Below the pieces are notes generated by a model that worked only from the letters and a program-made list of their open reading frames with translations, did no database searches and was not told the DNA's origin. A program made the translations under genes and the position numbers. A DNA stretch of 48,012 nt from Armadillidium nasatum (lineage: Eukaryota > Arthropoda > Malacostraca > Isopoda > Armadillidiidae): contig SEYY01000945.1 of the NCBI GenBank assembly GCA_009176605.1, positions 1 to 48,012 of the forward strand, written 5' to 3'. Positions within the stretch are counted from its first letter, which is position 1. The number at the start of each line of letters is the position of its first letter. Positions 14,309-28,740 of the stretch are shown here, piece by piece.

Positions 14309-15229
14309 CTAGTGATTTCATATGATAAGGTATTTAAACAACAACAAGATGATGGTATTATAGAGGAAATTAATATTCCTGAATATAAAAAACATGAATA
14401 TGTGTTCATACCACACAGACCTGTTATAAGACATGCTGAACAGGTTACTACTAAAATACATCCTGTGTTCCTTTAAATTAAGTAAAAATATTCCTTCTAT
14501 AAATGAAGCTTCATATTCAGGTCTAGATTTAATGAATTCATTATTGAAGCTATTATTTGTCTTTAGAACTAATGATTATATAATAAGTGACATCAAACAG
14601 GCTTTTTTATCTATTAGGTTAAAAGAAGAGTTTGATAAAAAAAATGTTTGTTTCTTATGGTACAGAAATGATCAGTTAATAACTTAGATATAATACTATA
14701 TTATTTGGGTATACAGCATCACTATTTATTCTTCATTACATTATGCAACATCATATCGAACAATTTCCTGATGACAAGTATGAAGAGATTTTGTCCTCTT
14801 AATTTTTTCTTGATAACTTGATATTTACCAGTAATAACTCATTTGAGCTTGACAAACTTTACCATCAGGCCTATAATTGTATGTATGAAGGTGGCTTCAT
14901 TTTAAGATTTTGGTCCACTAATTGTGAAAGTTTGAGAAAGTGTATGAAAGATGAAAAAATGTTAGTTGAGCATGAGAGTGTTTGAAAAGGTGCTTGGGTA
15001 TGAATATAAATTGGAAGATGATACTTTGCATGTGTCGGAGGTAAATTATGATAATGCCATCACAAAGAGACAAGTACTTTTTGAGACTTACAAATTGTTT
15101 GACCCCCTTGGGTTAACGCTTCCTTTAAGTATAAGAGGAAAGTTATTGATGAAAAGTATTTGGTCTGCTAATAAACAATGGTATGAGGAATTGCCTGGAG
15201 AGATGATATCTGAATGTGAAAAACTTTAA
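14309..15229 (+). pseudogene. BEL-A reverse transcriptase and connection
   Basis: RT blocks in order are EYVFIPHRPVIRHAEQVTTK near 14397-14456, INEASYSGLDLMNSL near 14500, DIKQAFLSIRL near 14590-14622 (motif A), GYTASLFILHYIM near 14708, and FFLDNLIFT near 14806-14832 where the catalytic YVDD is expected. The last has a stop just before it, and DN instead of DD is common in BEL/Pao elements. The 14966-15229 frame contains KLFDPLGLTLPLSIRGKLLM, the Pao connection signature. Frames change at 14460, 14690 and 14980. Confidence 0.8.
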
Positions 15230-16028
15230 CCAGACTTATACAATTAAGAAATATACCTTTTCCTAGACAAGCATTAAATGAGGGTTGATCTTATGGTTTA
15301 AATGTATTTTGTGATAGTTCATCTTCATGATATGGGTTTGTAGCCTATAGTTCTAGTAATGTAAATAATCAATTTTTGTTTGTCAAAGCTAAGGTTACCC
15401 CAACCAACCCCAAGAGATCTTACAGTATTCCTACTCTTGAGTTGCTTGGTGTGAATTTAGCTCTTAAATGTCTAGTTACTATTCTTGATTCATATTTGAA
15501 TACATTTACATAAGTGTTGATTTTCAGGTGGTGCTAAACTGGATTCTCACTGGAGAAACTAAGGTTAAAGGTAGATATGTTAATAATAGATTGAAAGATG
15601 TTTCTACACTGATAAATAATAATAAGGTAAAATATAATATTAAGTTTTATTTTCATTATGTGCATACTGATAAAAATCCAGCAGATCTTTTAACCAGAGG
15701 TGTTTCATATAAAAAATTCATGGAAAATATTAATTTATGGTTACATGGACCCACATGGTTAAGTAAAGATCTAAAAAACTGGCCAAAATATCCATGGTTG
15801 TCAGTAGTTCCTCAAATTAATAATTATTTCACTGCTAATCATAATAATGATAATAAATTCATTGATTCCAATGTTGATATGGATAGTAGTGATAATGAAG
15901 TCATGAGTTTAAATACTATAAATATTAATTTTCAGCCTAATCATAATGAAATTATAAATATTCATAAATATTCCAATTTTGACAAAGTTATGAATATTAC
16001 AAAGTATTTATTTTTTTATATTTTGTAA
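15230..16028 (+). pseudogene. BEL-A RNase H and connector
   Basis: VFCDSSSS at about 15307-15330 (with a stop after it) and SYSIPTLELLGVNLALK near 15420-15470 are the RNase H D and E blocks. The 15528-16028 frame continues with VNNRLKDVSTL, YVHTDKNPADLLTRGVS and LWLHGPTWL, the stereotyped segment that joins RNase H to integrase in BEL/Pao proteins. RNase H removes the RNA strand during reverse transcription. Confidence 0.8.
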
Positions 16029-16029
16029 T

Positions 16030-17424
16030 ATGAAAAAGGAGGATCCCTATAAAAAGGCTTTAATGTATTGGGTTAAAAGTGTACAAAGTTCTTGTTATTC
16101 TAAGGAAATAGAATTTCTAAAATCAGACCCTAAAAGTAAATATATTCCATTGTTGGTTAACAACTTAAATCTATTTTTAGATAGTGATGGAATTTTTAGA
16201 TCAAAGGGAAGAATATCTAAATGTACTTATTTTAATTATGATGTTCATAATCCAGTTATTTTATCTAGATTTCATTATTTCACAACCCTCTTGATTTTAA
16301 GGTCCCATCAAAAAGTTCAACATCTAGGTGTTGACAGTACTTTGACACATATAAGGAATCAAGGGTATTGGATTCCCAAGGGTAGAATTGCAGTAAAAAA
16401 GGTTCTCAATTTGTGCAATCTGTGTAAAAAGATTAATGTTAGAGCTTTTAAATATCCTAAATATACTGATATCCCTAAGCACCATATGAAATTAGTAATT
16501 CCATTCAAATTTATTGGCATTGATTATACTGGGCATTTGTTTGTAAAAAATGAAAACACCAACACTTCTGATAAAATGTTCATTTTAATTTTCACATGCC
16601 TTAATATAAGAGCTATACACTTAGAATTTGTGCGAGACATGAGTGTACCAACATTCCTACTTGCATTTCAATGCTTTTGTAATCATTATACCTTTCCAGA
16701 TTACATATACTCAGATAACGCTCGTACATTTAACAAAGGTGCCAATTTTTTATCTAAAGCTTTAGAGTCCAATGAGTTTTAGAAGGAGTTTAATTCTAAT
16801 AATATTAAACATGTAAAAATTCCTTTATTTTCTGCCTGGGCAGGAGCATTTTATGAAAGACAGATTCGCACTCTTAGATCTTGTATGTATAAAGATATTG
16901 GTCGAGCAAAATTAACATATTTTGAAATGCTCAAGACCCTGTCATTTATTAAAAATGCTATAAATTCTAGACCCCTCACTTATAGGTCAGAGTTTAGTGA
17001 TGTTGAAATTATAACACCAAACTCTTTTTTGCGATTAAATTGTAATTCTTCTCTAATTTTAAGAGTTGAAACAGAAGATGTTTGGAAGGAAGTCAATGAT
17101 ATTGTATTAATAAAATCTGAAATCAAACCACGTCCCTTCTGGATGTCTGGTAGAGTATTAGAATTAATAATTGGACATGATAACAAAATACGTTCAGTAA
17201 AGGTTAAACAAAGTAACAGTCAAATAGCTCATCATTCTATAAAAAATCTATATCCCTTGGAAATGTCTTTATCTCATGAAAAGACATCTCCTCAAGAATT
17301 GACTGTAAGTAAAACTGTACCTCTAGATAATAAAGACAAGTCAGAATTGGTGATTGGTAGACCAAAAAGACAAGCTGCTTTTAAGTGTGACAAGTTGATA
17401 AAATCAAAATTAAATTTAATGTAA
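16030..17424 (+). pseudogene. BEL-A integrase, one internal stop
   Basis: The 250-codon frame 16030-16782 has the H2C2 zinc finger (H93, H98, C129, C132) and the first two catalytic aspartates (D165 in FIGIDYTG, D229 in IYSDNARTF). A TAG at 16780-16782 interrupts the protein. In the same frame, SAWAGAFYERQIRTLR near 16830-16880 supplies the catalytic glutamate, and the protein runs on to 17424. The C-terminal VWKEVNDIVLIK and FWMSGRVLELI blocks are typical of BEL integrases. Apart from this stop, it is the best-kept domain of the copy. It would insert element cDNA into chromosomes. Confidence 0.85.
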
Positions 17425-17482
17425 TATTTGAAGCTTAGCTTCAACTCTCTTTGGGGAGTATAATACAATTGTTAAAATTGTC

Positions 17483-17680
<198 letters not shown>

Positions 17681-18071
17681 CGATTACTTAAATCCATTTA
17701 CCAGAACAAACCAACCTTTACAAGACCATTTCATAACAGCTAAGTTAATCATCATATAGCTTCGACACATTAACAAATAACAATACTAATATAATTTAAA
17801 AAAAAAAAATTTGTTAGTCATTTTGTGCCTGGCTGCTATTATTGGTTTTGCCTTTTTTTTATAACATTTTTAAGAAATCATTCCTAAATTATGAAAATTA
17901 ACATTATAATTGACTCATTGTTAGTACAAATATTACAAATACATACATACAAATTGCATAAAAATACTACTAAATTTTGGCAGTTTTCCTTGTTTTCTGT
18001 TTATACTGTTGCCTCTTCAATTCATGTTGTCTTCTATCTCAACTCTCAAGCTCATCAGTATTTAAAGTTCA

Positions 18072-19999
18072 ATACTCTTTAGTTATAATACAGAAACATA
18101 AGAGTTTCCCCATTTTCAGGACACAGCCTATTCCTTTTAGGTTCATAGATATTACCACATGTACTAAAGAGTCTTTCACTCTCAATAGATGATGGTGGTG
18201 GGCTTAAAAATTTTGAAGCCAAATTGCTCAATATTGGTAAAGTCTCCCGTGTCTTTTTCGCTTCTTTGAAGTGTTGGTAGAGTTAAATATTGATCCAGTT
18301 CCTTTGCGCATCTATGAGTAACAGATTTACTCTTGAGTTTGGGTTGCACATCTGTTGTACTTGCAACGTCTAAGTCTGAATTTATTTTCATAGGCTTATT
18401 TGACTCAAAATCATCTAACAGTTTTGAAAGGGAAACAGTTTTAGGTACACTTTCATAAGTTTCATTATCTTGATCATCATTAGAAGAGCTGTCTCCTGTT
18501 TGACTATCAATAGAATTTATCTCAGCTTGATGTTCTACAATATCTATAACCCATTTCTTAATAGTGTCTTCTTTAATGTCATCCTTTTGAAATTTCAATT
18601 TAAATCTGGGATCGAGAAAAGTAGCCAAGCACAGAAATTTTTCATTTATGCATGATGCAAATCTTTTTTCAGCTGATGCACTGAATTCTTCAACAGTTGA
18701 AATAATTCCACTAAATTCACCAGTATGTTTGGTAGCTTTTAATAGAAATAATCTGAGAGCTAATATTGTAGGGATTATCAGTGACATAGTTGATGTTCTG
18801 TTACTTGATTCTTTGCTGATGTCTTCAAATGGACTTAATAACTGGACAACTTTTTCAACAATTGTCCATTGGTAACTTGATAAAGTTGGAATGTTATTGT
18901 CAACAGCATACATTATAAGAGCTTTTCGCTGTTTTAAATTTCTTTTCAGCATATAATATGTTGAATTCCAACGAGTAGACACATCTTGAATCAGTTTATG
19001 TTTGTCTAATTTAAGCTGCTCCTGGATTTCGGTTAATTTGCTAATCGCTAAAGGAGAATGATTAAAGTGTGAGACTATTTTTCTGCTAATTGCAATTATA
19101 TTGCTCACAGCCTTTTGCGAAAATATTGATTCATTTACTGAAAGTTGCAATGTGTGTATGAAGCATGATAGTGACTGTGCACCACACTCCCTCATACCAC
19201 CAACCATATTTGCGGCGGAATCTCGTAGTACAAGAAAAATTTTGTTGGAGATCTTATACTCATTCAGAACAATGTGTAGTTGTTCACTTATTATTTCAGC
19301 TGTATGTGAACCAGGGAAAGGAACAACTCTAAGCACAGCTCTACATTGTTCAAACTCATCTGAAAAGCCAATTGGCCTGTCACACTCAGAAATGGAGCAT
19401 TATTTGTTGAATCTGTCCAAATGTCTGTGGTCAAAGAAAGACTGCTAATTTCATCGAGCAATGTCTGAATTTTTGCTTTTACTTTCATAAATATATCCGG
19501 GATTATTTTGTCTGTGAAATATTTTCTTGATGGAATTCTGTAATTAGGTACAGAGTTTTGCAATAAGCCTTTGGAATCCAATGTCAGATGTTAAAGAATA
19601 TGGTTTAATATCAACAGCTATTATTTCTCCTATCAAATAATGTATCTCTTGGAACTTTTGATCGTTAATATTCCAAATTTTACTCTTTTCTAAAACTGAT
19701 TGTATAGTTGGTTGAACTTTGTTTGGAGGCTCATATTTGCTGCAACTTGCTTTTGAAGTACTTGGCTGTGACCAATCATATTGCCTTTTCAGCTTATCCG
19801 TTTCAGCATTTGCTTCATCTGAATTAATTTTTTTAATGTGGTTCAACATATTTGTCGTTGAATAACTTTTTGCAGATTTGCCACCTCTTGATATGGTGGC
19901 TTTACATAATTTACAAATACATTTACTTTTATCCTTAGGATGAACATCAAAATACTTCCAGCGATAAGTGGTTGACATACTTCTTTCGTTATAAAGCAT
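18072..19999 (-). pseudogene. hAT transposase with BED finger, frameshifted
   Basis: The frame starting at 19999 opens with a BED-type finger (YRWKYFDVHPKDKSK, CKLC, then NMLNHIKK; the last zinc ligand is unclear). After a shift near 19560 it carries LSLTTDIWTDSTNNAPFLSV, which holds the first catalytic Asp. After a shift near 19320, the long frame 19336-18182 gives the second Asp (LRDSAANMVGG, residue 39), CFIHTLQL at 58-65, STRWNSTYYML at 120-130 and PFEDISKE at 169-176 with the catalytic Glu. A shift near 18230 leads to the dimerisation region SIESERLFSTCGNIYEPKR at about 18185-18120. The complete family layout is therefore present, broken by three frameshifts but without internal stops in the long pieces. 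It would excise and insert the element. Confidence 0.88.
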
Positions 20000-20265
20000 A
20001 ATTAATATTTAATTATTTATATCTCAATAATCGAGATTCTAGAATCTAGAGTTATCTTTAAAATTTAAAATTTTTATTTTTTAATATATCTGAAAAGTAA
20101 GCAGCAATAAAAATGATTTACATTAATAATGACAACATGCATAGTTATTAGTGAAAAATAATGTTGATAACTGCTTTTTCTCAGTATTAATTTAAATTAA
20201 TAATAAGTAATAATTTATTATTAATTTTTTAATAACTCATTACTTATTAGGTGTCATTGATGAAA

Positions 20266-20466
<201 letters not shown>

Positions 20467-20497
20467 AAATAATTTTTTATAAAAAATTAAAAATAAT

Positions 20498-20501
<4 letters not shown>

Positions 20502-20580
<79 letters not shown>
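20502..20580. repeat. (TA)n array
   Basis: About 79 bases of TA, separated from the previous array by 40 AT-rich bases. Confidence 0.97.
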
Positions 20581-20583
<3 letters not shown>

Positions 20584-21014
20584 TTTTATTTTATTAAGAA
20601 TGTCATCCCAAGTTTTAAGCAAACAAAAATCTGGATCAGTTAAAATACGTTTAACAGGTAAGATTTTTTAAAATCTTGTTTTCTTTTTAGTTTTAGATAT
20701 AGAATTTAATTTTTTTGCAAAAATGTCAAATCTCCAGGAGAAATCTTAATTATAATGTTTATTTAGGCATTGCCAGAAATTCTTGATGCAAAAATTATAA
20801 ACTGACATTTTGTACAAGAGTTCCAAAGATTTTTCTAATATTATATATTTATTTGTATATTTATTTATATTCTATATAAATGTTTTGAAATTTTTGTTTG
20901 ACTAATATTTTGTTTTAAATTAGTATGTTGGAAAATTTAAGATAACTTACATATTTTTGTATTTACACTGAAGCACTGAAAACACATTTTAGTAAGGTGG
21001 TGTAAGCTTCCACA
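20581..21014. other. Unassigned, one exon-like start
   Basis: No domain is recognised. ATG at 20600 opens 19 codons (MSSQVLSKQKSGSVKIRLT) that end against GGTAAG, a good splice-donor match, with a pyrimidine-rich TTTTCTTTTTAG acceptor-like site at about 20681-20692. The implied intron would be only about 35 bases. This is noted but not called as a gene. Confidence 0.25.
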
Positions 21015-22014
<1,000 letters not shown>

Positions 22015-22345
22015 CATACAGATCTTCCTTTAATCCACCCTCCCTTCTCAAGCATTCAAGAACATTGTAAAAAACCCACAAACTTTTAGTCAAATCTGCT
22101 AACTTTGAAATAATAACCCAAACTATCCAACCTCTTGATTTACACATACTGGAATCCTTGTTTATCCACACAATGACTCCATCTTTAAACAATGATAGTG
22201 AAACTTTCAAGTTGTGGCTTCTTTGATTAATCTCCCATTATCCCATCCCTAATTCAATCATGCATTATCACACATTTTATTTTTATTTTATGTTTCCTCA
22301 TTATTCATTTATATTCGCCATTATTTTATATTCTTTTTAACTTTA
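22015..22345 (+). pseudogene. PLE-2b: inverted second copy of the same 3' segment
   Basis: From GATCTTCCTTTAATCCACC onward the plus strand repeats, with moderate divergence, what PLE-2a carries on the minus strand at about 21880-21550. For example, CAATGACTCCATCTTTAAAC near 22172 mirrors GTTTAAAGATGGAGTCATTG near 21706-21725. The two copies are head to head with about 130 bases of PLE-2a-only sequence between the arms. It begins just after the GIY-YIG core, so no complete domain remains. The result is a hairpin-forming inverted repeat with arms of about 330 bases. Confidence 0.8.
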
Positions 22346-22377
22346 TTACTTTATTGAAATTACCTAGTTTAGTTTCA

Positions 22378-24065
<1,688 letters not shown>

Positions 24066-24540
24066 CTCACCCTCCATCGTCCACCGGCGCCTTTTACAAA
24101 CAGATCCTAAATCACATCCCCCCTCCTCCCCCCAATACCACAACAACCAAACATATACACACTCAACTAACACACTCATACATGATCAACAGACCTCCAA
24201 ACAACACACTAAACAGACCCCCCCCCCGAAATAAACCCCGACTTCAACAACCTCCCAAGACACTTACAAACCTCACTTGCAAGATTGAGGATGCGGGCAC
24301 CACCCAAACCTACAACATTACAAACACAAATTCAAAATAAACCAGACAGCATCTCCCACCTGTACTAGATGCGGAATGGCCCCGGAGACCGTGAAACACT
24401 TTCTATTACGCTGTCCTTCCAACTCTCGCCCCAAAATCTTCTGGGGCATCACTTCTTTGAAGGATCTCTGGACGAGACCGACTGCGGCAGGAAGCTTCAT
24501 TAGCGAAGTGTGGCCGCCTCAACATGGGGTGGTCAGGGGG
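24066..24540 (+). pseudogene. LINE-E C-terminal zinc-knuckle region
   Basis: After the frameshift a Pro/Thr/Gln-rich stretch precedes CTRCGMAPETVKHFLLRCP at about 24362-24418. This is the C-x2-C...H-x4-C finger that ends many Jockey/I/R1-type LINE proteins. The frame ends at TGA near 24541, just before the poly(A) run. Confidence 0.75.
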
Positions 24541-24571
24541 TGAGAAGGTAAAAAAAAAAAAAAAAAAAAAG

Positions 24572-24601
24572 GTATATATATATATAATATATATATATAT
24601 T
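24572..24601. repeat. Short (TA)n array
   Basis: About 30 bases of TA with a phase slip between the LINE-E poly(A) and the probable start of the BEL-B LTR. Confidence 0.9.
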
Positions 24602-25600
24602 GATAAAATTGTTAAATAATTAAAAGTTTTAGTTAATAAAATGATCAATGAAATGTTAAAATTCTTGTTAAAATAATTTAAAATTCTTACTTTCAAAATC
24701 GTTACATTGTTACAAAATAAAATCGATATAAAATAGAATAAAAATTAACCCACGTGACCCATCACGTGACTATGCGCAAGGGTTGAAATAAGAAGTATAG
24801 GAACGAAAGTTTCAGTTGTCCTTGACGGTCTTTACAGTTTTTATTGAAATCTAATGTTGTTAAAAGTGAATTGCTAAAAGCTCTGTTTTAATAAAAACAG
24901 TTTGTTAAAATTAAGTTATTAAAACAGTTGTTAAAAACAATTGTTTAAATTATGTAAAAATTGTTATTAAAATAACTATTATTGTTAAAGTAAAAGTGAA
25001 AACTACAGTTAATATACTATTATAAAAGTGATAAACTATTTCACAAACTATTTGCTAGTTTTAAGTTATTGCTGGCTAGTGAAGTTAATAATTGTTGATT
25101 ATACTCCTAATACAAGGAATTGAAACTAAGTATTCCAATAAGACTATTATTATAGCTATTGGTGGTCAATATTTTAAATATTGAAATAATAATGTTATTT
25201 TAAACATTACCGCAAAAATGGATTATAAAGTTAAATATTTAAAATTTATTGACCTACGACGGCTAAATTTAAGCTCCTTAGTAAAAGAAAAAAGCGTAAG
25301 GCTTTGTGAACAACGAACGGCTACGAAAATTTTTTGTTACTACTCACGCTTTTCAAATATAATCTCTGTGAGTTTAATTACAGTATATAAGCCTACTTAA
25401 TATTGAGTTAGTTCTTAAGTTAATATAGTGGTTATTGGTGCAATTAATTTTAAGTTAGTTGTTAAGTTATCATTTAAGTGTTGTTTAATGATTTATTTAA
25501 GCTGTTTAGGTAATAAAAGCCTATTTAGTGTAAAGTTTAAATTTAATTTAAGACGTAGCATTATTATTGCTGGTTTCATTACTATAGCATTAGTAATAAT
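24602..25600 (+). promoter_or_regulatory. Probable BEL-B LTR and leader
   Basis: About 1 kb of non-coding sequence precedes the Gag ATG at 25608. It contains two CACGTGAC words 12 bases apart (24751-24758 and 24763-24770), each with a CACGTG E-box. ATATAAAAT lies near 24726, and TCAGTTG at 24812-24818 resembles an initiator. A primer-binding site was not identified with confidence, so the LTR/leader boundary is unknown. BEL-A lacks this region and no intact second LTR exists for comparison. Confidence 0.5.
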
Positions 25601-25607
25601 TTTAATG

Positions 25608-26900
25608 ATGGCGTCTGAAGAAATAGATGTATTAGCTGCTTGTAAAGAGGCTATAAGTAAATATGTAAGAACTAGGGCTACATATAAAGACAAGGTTACT
25701 ATGTTAATAAATAAATTAAAAAATCTTGAAAATGAAAGTAAGTTGAATAAATTTATATTTGATACTAATTATGAAAAAATTAATGAACTATTAGAAATAA
25801 AAAATATAGATGAGAAAATTTTAAATATTATGTCAGTTTGAAATTGATCTAAAAGAGCCTGAATTTTTTAATAAAGAATTAGAAAGGCCTGCTAACTACC
25901 AAATTGATTTGTCTGTGGACATATCCATCTTTGGTGATTATTTGGAACAAAATAAGACACAGGTAAATGAGTCTATTTGTTCTAATGAACAGTTTATTGA
26001 AATGATGAGTAAAATAAATACCTCACGAGAATACAAATTGCCTGTAATAAATTGTGACCAATTTGATGGTTCTGAACAAAATAAGTTGGTTTTCCATAAT
26101 TTTTTGACCAAGTTTAATAATGTAATAGGTAATAAAGAAGGTCTGGAGGATTCTGTAAAGTTGATGTATCTCTTTGGATACCTCAAAGGTTGTAAGCCAT
26201 TTGTCATTAAATAATGATAATTATAAGGTAGCTATAGAACTCCTGAAAAAACAATTTCTAGACAAAAATTTAATTATTAATGAATATATGAACAAATTAA
26301 ATGACCTAAAAATTGATGAGGGGGTTTTGACACAGAGTTTGTAAATACCAAGTTATTTATTAATGAGGTTAGATCTATAATTTTTGAATTAAAAGTTTAC
26401 GATTTAAATTTTTTAGAACCTCACTCTGCTGGTAATATATTTTTAAGTAACATCATTTTTAAAAAGTTGCCAAGAATGTTTAAATCAGAGTTAATACATA
26501 AGTTAGAAAATAATTATCCTTCTCGAGCAAATCTTTCAAAATTATAATGAGGTTATTAACACTCTTAACATTGTAAGTAGAACTAAAAAAGAAATGAATG
26601 CAGGTAAGCCTAACGCTAAAACCCAATTTAAAAAATCTTTTAAATCTAATTCATTGCAAAATTTTGCTACAAATGTTGACAATGTTAAAGCATATAAAAT
26701 TAATGATGCAAAAGGTGAACCCAGAATGTATAATGTATGCAAATTGTGTCAGCTTAAAAATCACCCAGTATACAAGTGTGATAAGTACAGTACTGTTGCA
26801 CTAAGAGTTCAATGTGCAAAGGTTTTAAATTTATGCACCAGGTGTGCGGGTATTGACATGATGCTGAAAATTGTTTTGGTAAAAATAAAAAATTAAGATT
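25608..26900 (+). pseudogene. BEL-B Gag, frameshifted
   Basis: ATG at 25608 (MASEEIDVLAACKEAISKYV) is the likely Gag start; the larger frame around it extends upstream without Gag-like content. After a shift near 25840 the 25909-26214 frame carries VINCDQFDGSEQNKL and LMYLFGYLKG, which matches the BEL-A Gag remnant. Further shifts occur near 26195, 26325 and 26540. The zinc region follows: VCKLCQLKNHPVYKCDKYS and LNLCTRCAG at about 26736-26850, then FNCFKCKEH near 26901-26927. In BEL/Pao elements this protein packages the RNA. Confidence 0.78.
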
Positions 26901-26903
26901 TAA

Positions 26904-27542
26904 TTGTTTCAAATGCAAAGAACACATGCATATAACAGCATTTTGTCAAAAATTGAGACCAGTGAAACAAAAAATGATATGGTAAATAATCTTTGCATTT
27001 CTTTACAACAACAGGAAGCTGATAGAGTTTATTTATTGCCGACAATTTCTTTTGACCTTATAAGAGGCAATAAAAAGGTGACTGTAAGAGGCTTAATAGA
27101 TTCAGGTAGTCAGAAATCATATATTTCTAAGGACATATTAAGTCATATTATTCCTGATTATGATTCATTAAATGGAATGGAATTAAATATACAAACATTC
27201 ATTGGTAAAGAAAAAAGACAGTTTAAACAATTGCTGTTAGGTATTAAACTTACAAATATGGATGTTTTTTGTATGCCATTCTTAGTTGATGAGAATTTGA
27301 ATTTAAATTACACAGTAGATGGTGTTAATGAACTTATTCATGAATTTAAAAACCAAGGTATTCCCCTTGCAGACTCTGCATTTAATGTGGAAGTAGATAA
27401 TAATAAATTTCATATTCAAGCTTTACTAGGCACTGACATTTTACAATTTTTCCCTTCTTTTGATTTAGTTTCAATAATGTCAGGGAGTTGCTTTAAAGTT
27501 TCTAATAAATACATCCCTTTTGGTAATGTACAAAACTTTTAG
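26904..27542 (+). CDS. BEL-B retropepsin-containing frame
   Basis: A clean 212-codon frame includes the aspartic-protease active site GLIDSGSQKSYIS (DSGS at residues 66-69) and the flap/C-terminal block ALLGTDILQFFPS. It keeps the catalytic residues lost in BEL-A. The protease cuts the Gag-Pol precursor during particle maturation. The frame is part of a longer polyprotein: both ends are set by neighbouring stops, not genuine termini. A TAG at 27540-27542 ends it, and the linker continues at 27615-27926. Confidence 0.8.
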   Translation: MFQMQRTHAYNSILSKIETSETKNDMVNNLCISLQQQEADRVYLLPTISFDLIRGNKKVTVRGLIDSGSQKSYISKDILSHIIPDYDSLNGMELNIQTFIGKEKRQFKQLLLGIKLTNMDVFCMPFLVDENLNLNYTVDGVNELIHEFKNQGIPLADSAFNVEVDNNKFHIQALLGTDILQFFPSFDLVSIMSGSCFKVSNKYIPFGNVQNF

Positions 27543-27614
27543 CATAGAAAGCAAAATATTGCTTTAAATAATAATAAAAATGTAATAACTTCTAAAACAG
27601 ATGTAGAGTCGGAA

Positions 27615-28740
27615 ATGGTAAATGACACTGTAGTCAATCTCATATTAAACCCCAATAAAAGCTATTTTCATCCTTTTGAAAATATTCTTATAGATTCTGA
27701 AGTTGAAAATGGTTTGGAGTACTTATTTTCAATGGAATCGGTAGGTATTCCCTCTAATAATAATGATGACATATCTAATTATGATGCTGAAATGGTAAGT
27801 AAGTTTAATGAAGGGATTTCCTTTAAGGATGGTCATTATTATGTGACATTGCCATGGAAAGGAGAGTTAATAAAAAGGGTTCCTTCAAATTATGACATTT
27901 CATTAAAGGTTTTAAATAGTGTATAATAAATTAACTAATCAAAATTTAGTGACTGCTTATGATAAGGTATTTGAACAACAACAGAATTATGGTATAATAG
28001 AGGAAATAAAGATTCCTGAATGTAAAAAACATGAATATGTGTTCATACCACATAGGCCTGTTATAAGATATGCAGAACAGGTTACTACTAAAATACGCCC
28101 TGTATATAATTGTTCTTTTAAATTGAGTAAAAATACTCCCTCTATAAATGAAGCCTCATATTCAGGTTTAGATTTAATGAACTCTTTATTGAAGTTATTA
28201 TTTGTTTTTAGAACAAATGATTATGTAGTATTAAGTGACATTAAAAAGCATTTTTATCAATAAGGTTAAAAGAAGAGTTTGATAAAAATGAATTTTGTCT
28301 TTTATGGTATAGAAATGATGTTAATTACTTTTAGATATAATACTATTCTATTTGGGTATGCCGCATCTCCTTTTATTCTTCATTACATTATGAAACACCA
28401 TATAGAAAAATTTCCCAATGATAAGTGTAAAGAGATTTTATCCTCTAATTTTTTTGTGGATAACTTGATATTTACCGGTAATAACACTGTAGAACTAGAT
28501 AAACTCTACCATCAGGCCTATAATTGTATGCATGAAGGTGGCTTTATTTTAAGATCTTGGTCCACCAATTGTGAAAGTTTGCGAAAGTGTATGAAAGATG
28601 AAAAATTGTTAGTTGATCATGAGAGTGTGTTTGAAAAGGTGCTTGGGTATGAATATAACCTAGAAGAGGATACTTTACATGTTTCAGAGGTAAATTATGG
28701 TAATGCCATCACTAAAGAGACAAGTACTTTCTGAGACTTC
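27615..28740 (+). pseudogene. BEL-B linker and reverse transcriptase
   Basis: The frame 27615-27926 is the linker (SYFHPFENILIDSEVENG). The 27919-28263 frame covers the RT fingers, EYVFIPHRPVIRYAEQVTTK and IRPVYNCSFKLSKNTPS, then VVLSDIKKHF, where motif A is disrupted by a one-base insertion. The 28279-28734 frame continues with GYAASPFILHYIMKHHIEK and NFFVDNLIFTGNN, the active-site region with the FVDN variant. The element stops shortly after. Confidence 0.82.

Larger units (their letters stand above)
24602..28740 (+). mobile_element. BEL-B: BEL/Pao retrotransposon, 3'-truncated
   Basis: It starts with TGATAAAATTGT, close to the TGTTAAAATTGT found after the polypurine tract of BEL-A, so a 5' LTR start is likely near 24602. 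Gag, protease and RT follow. At about 28740, in the connection region just before KLFDPLG of the sister copy, similarity ends and unrelated DNA begins. RNase H, integrase and the 3' LTR are absent. The two BEL copies therefore lack opposite ends and overlap over roughly 2.6 kb. Confidence 0.85.
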
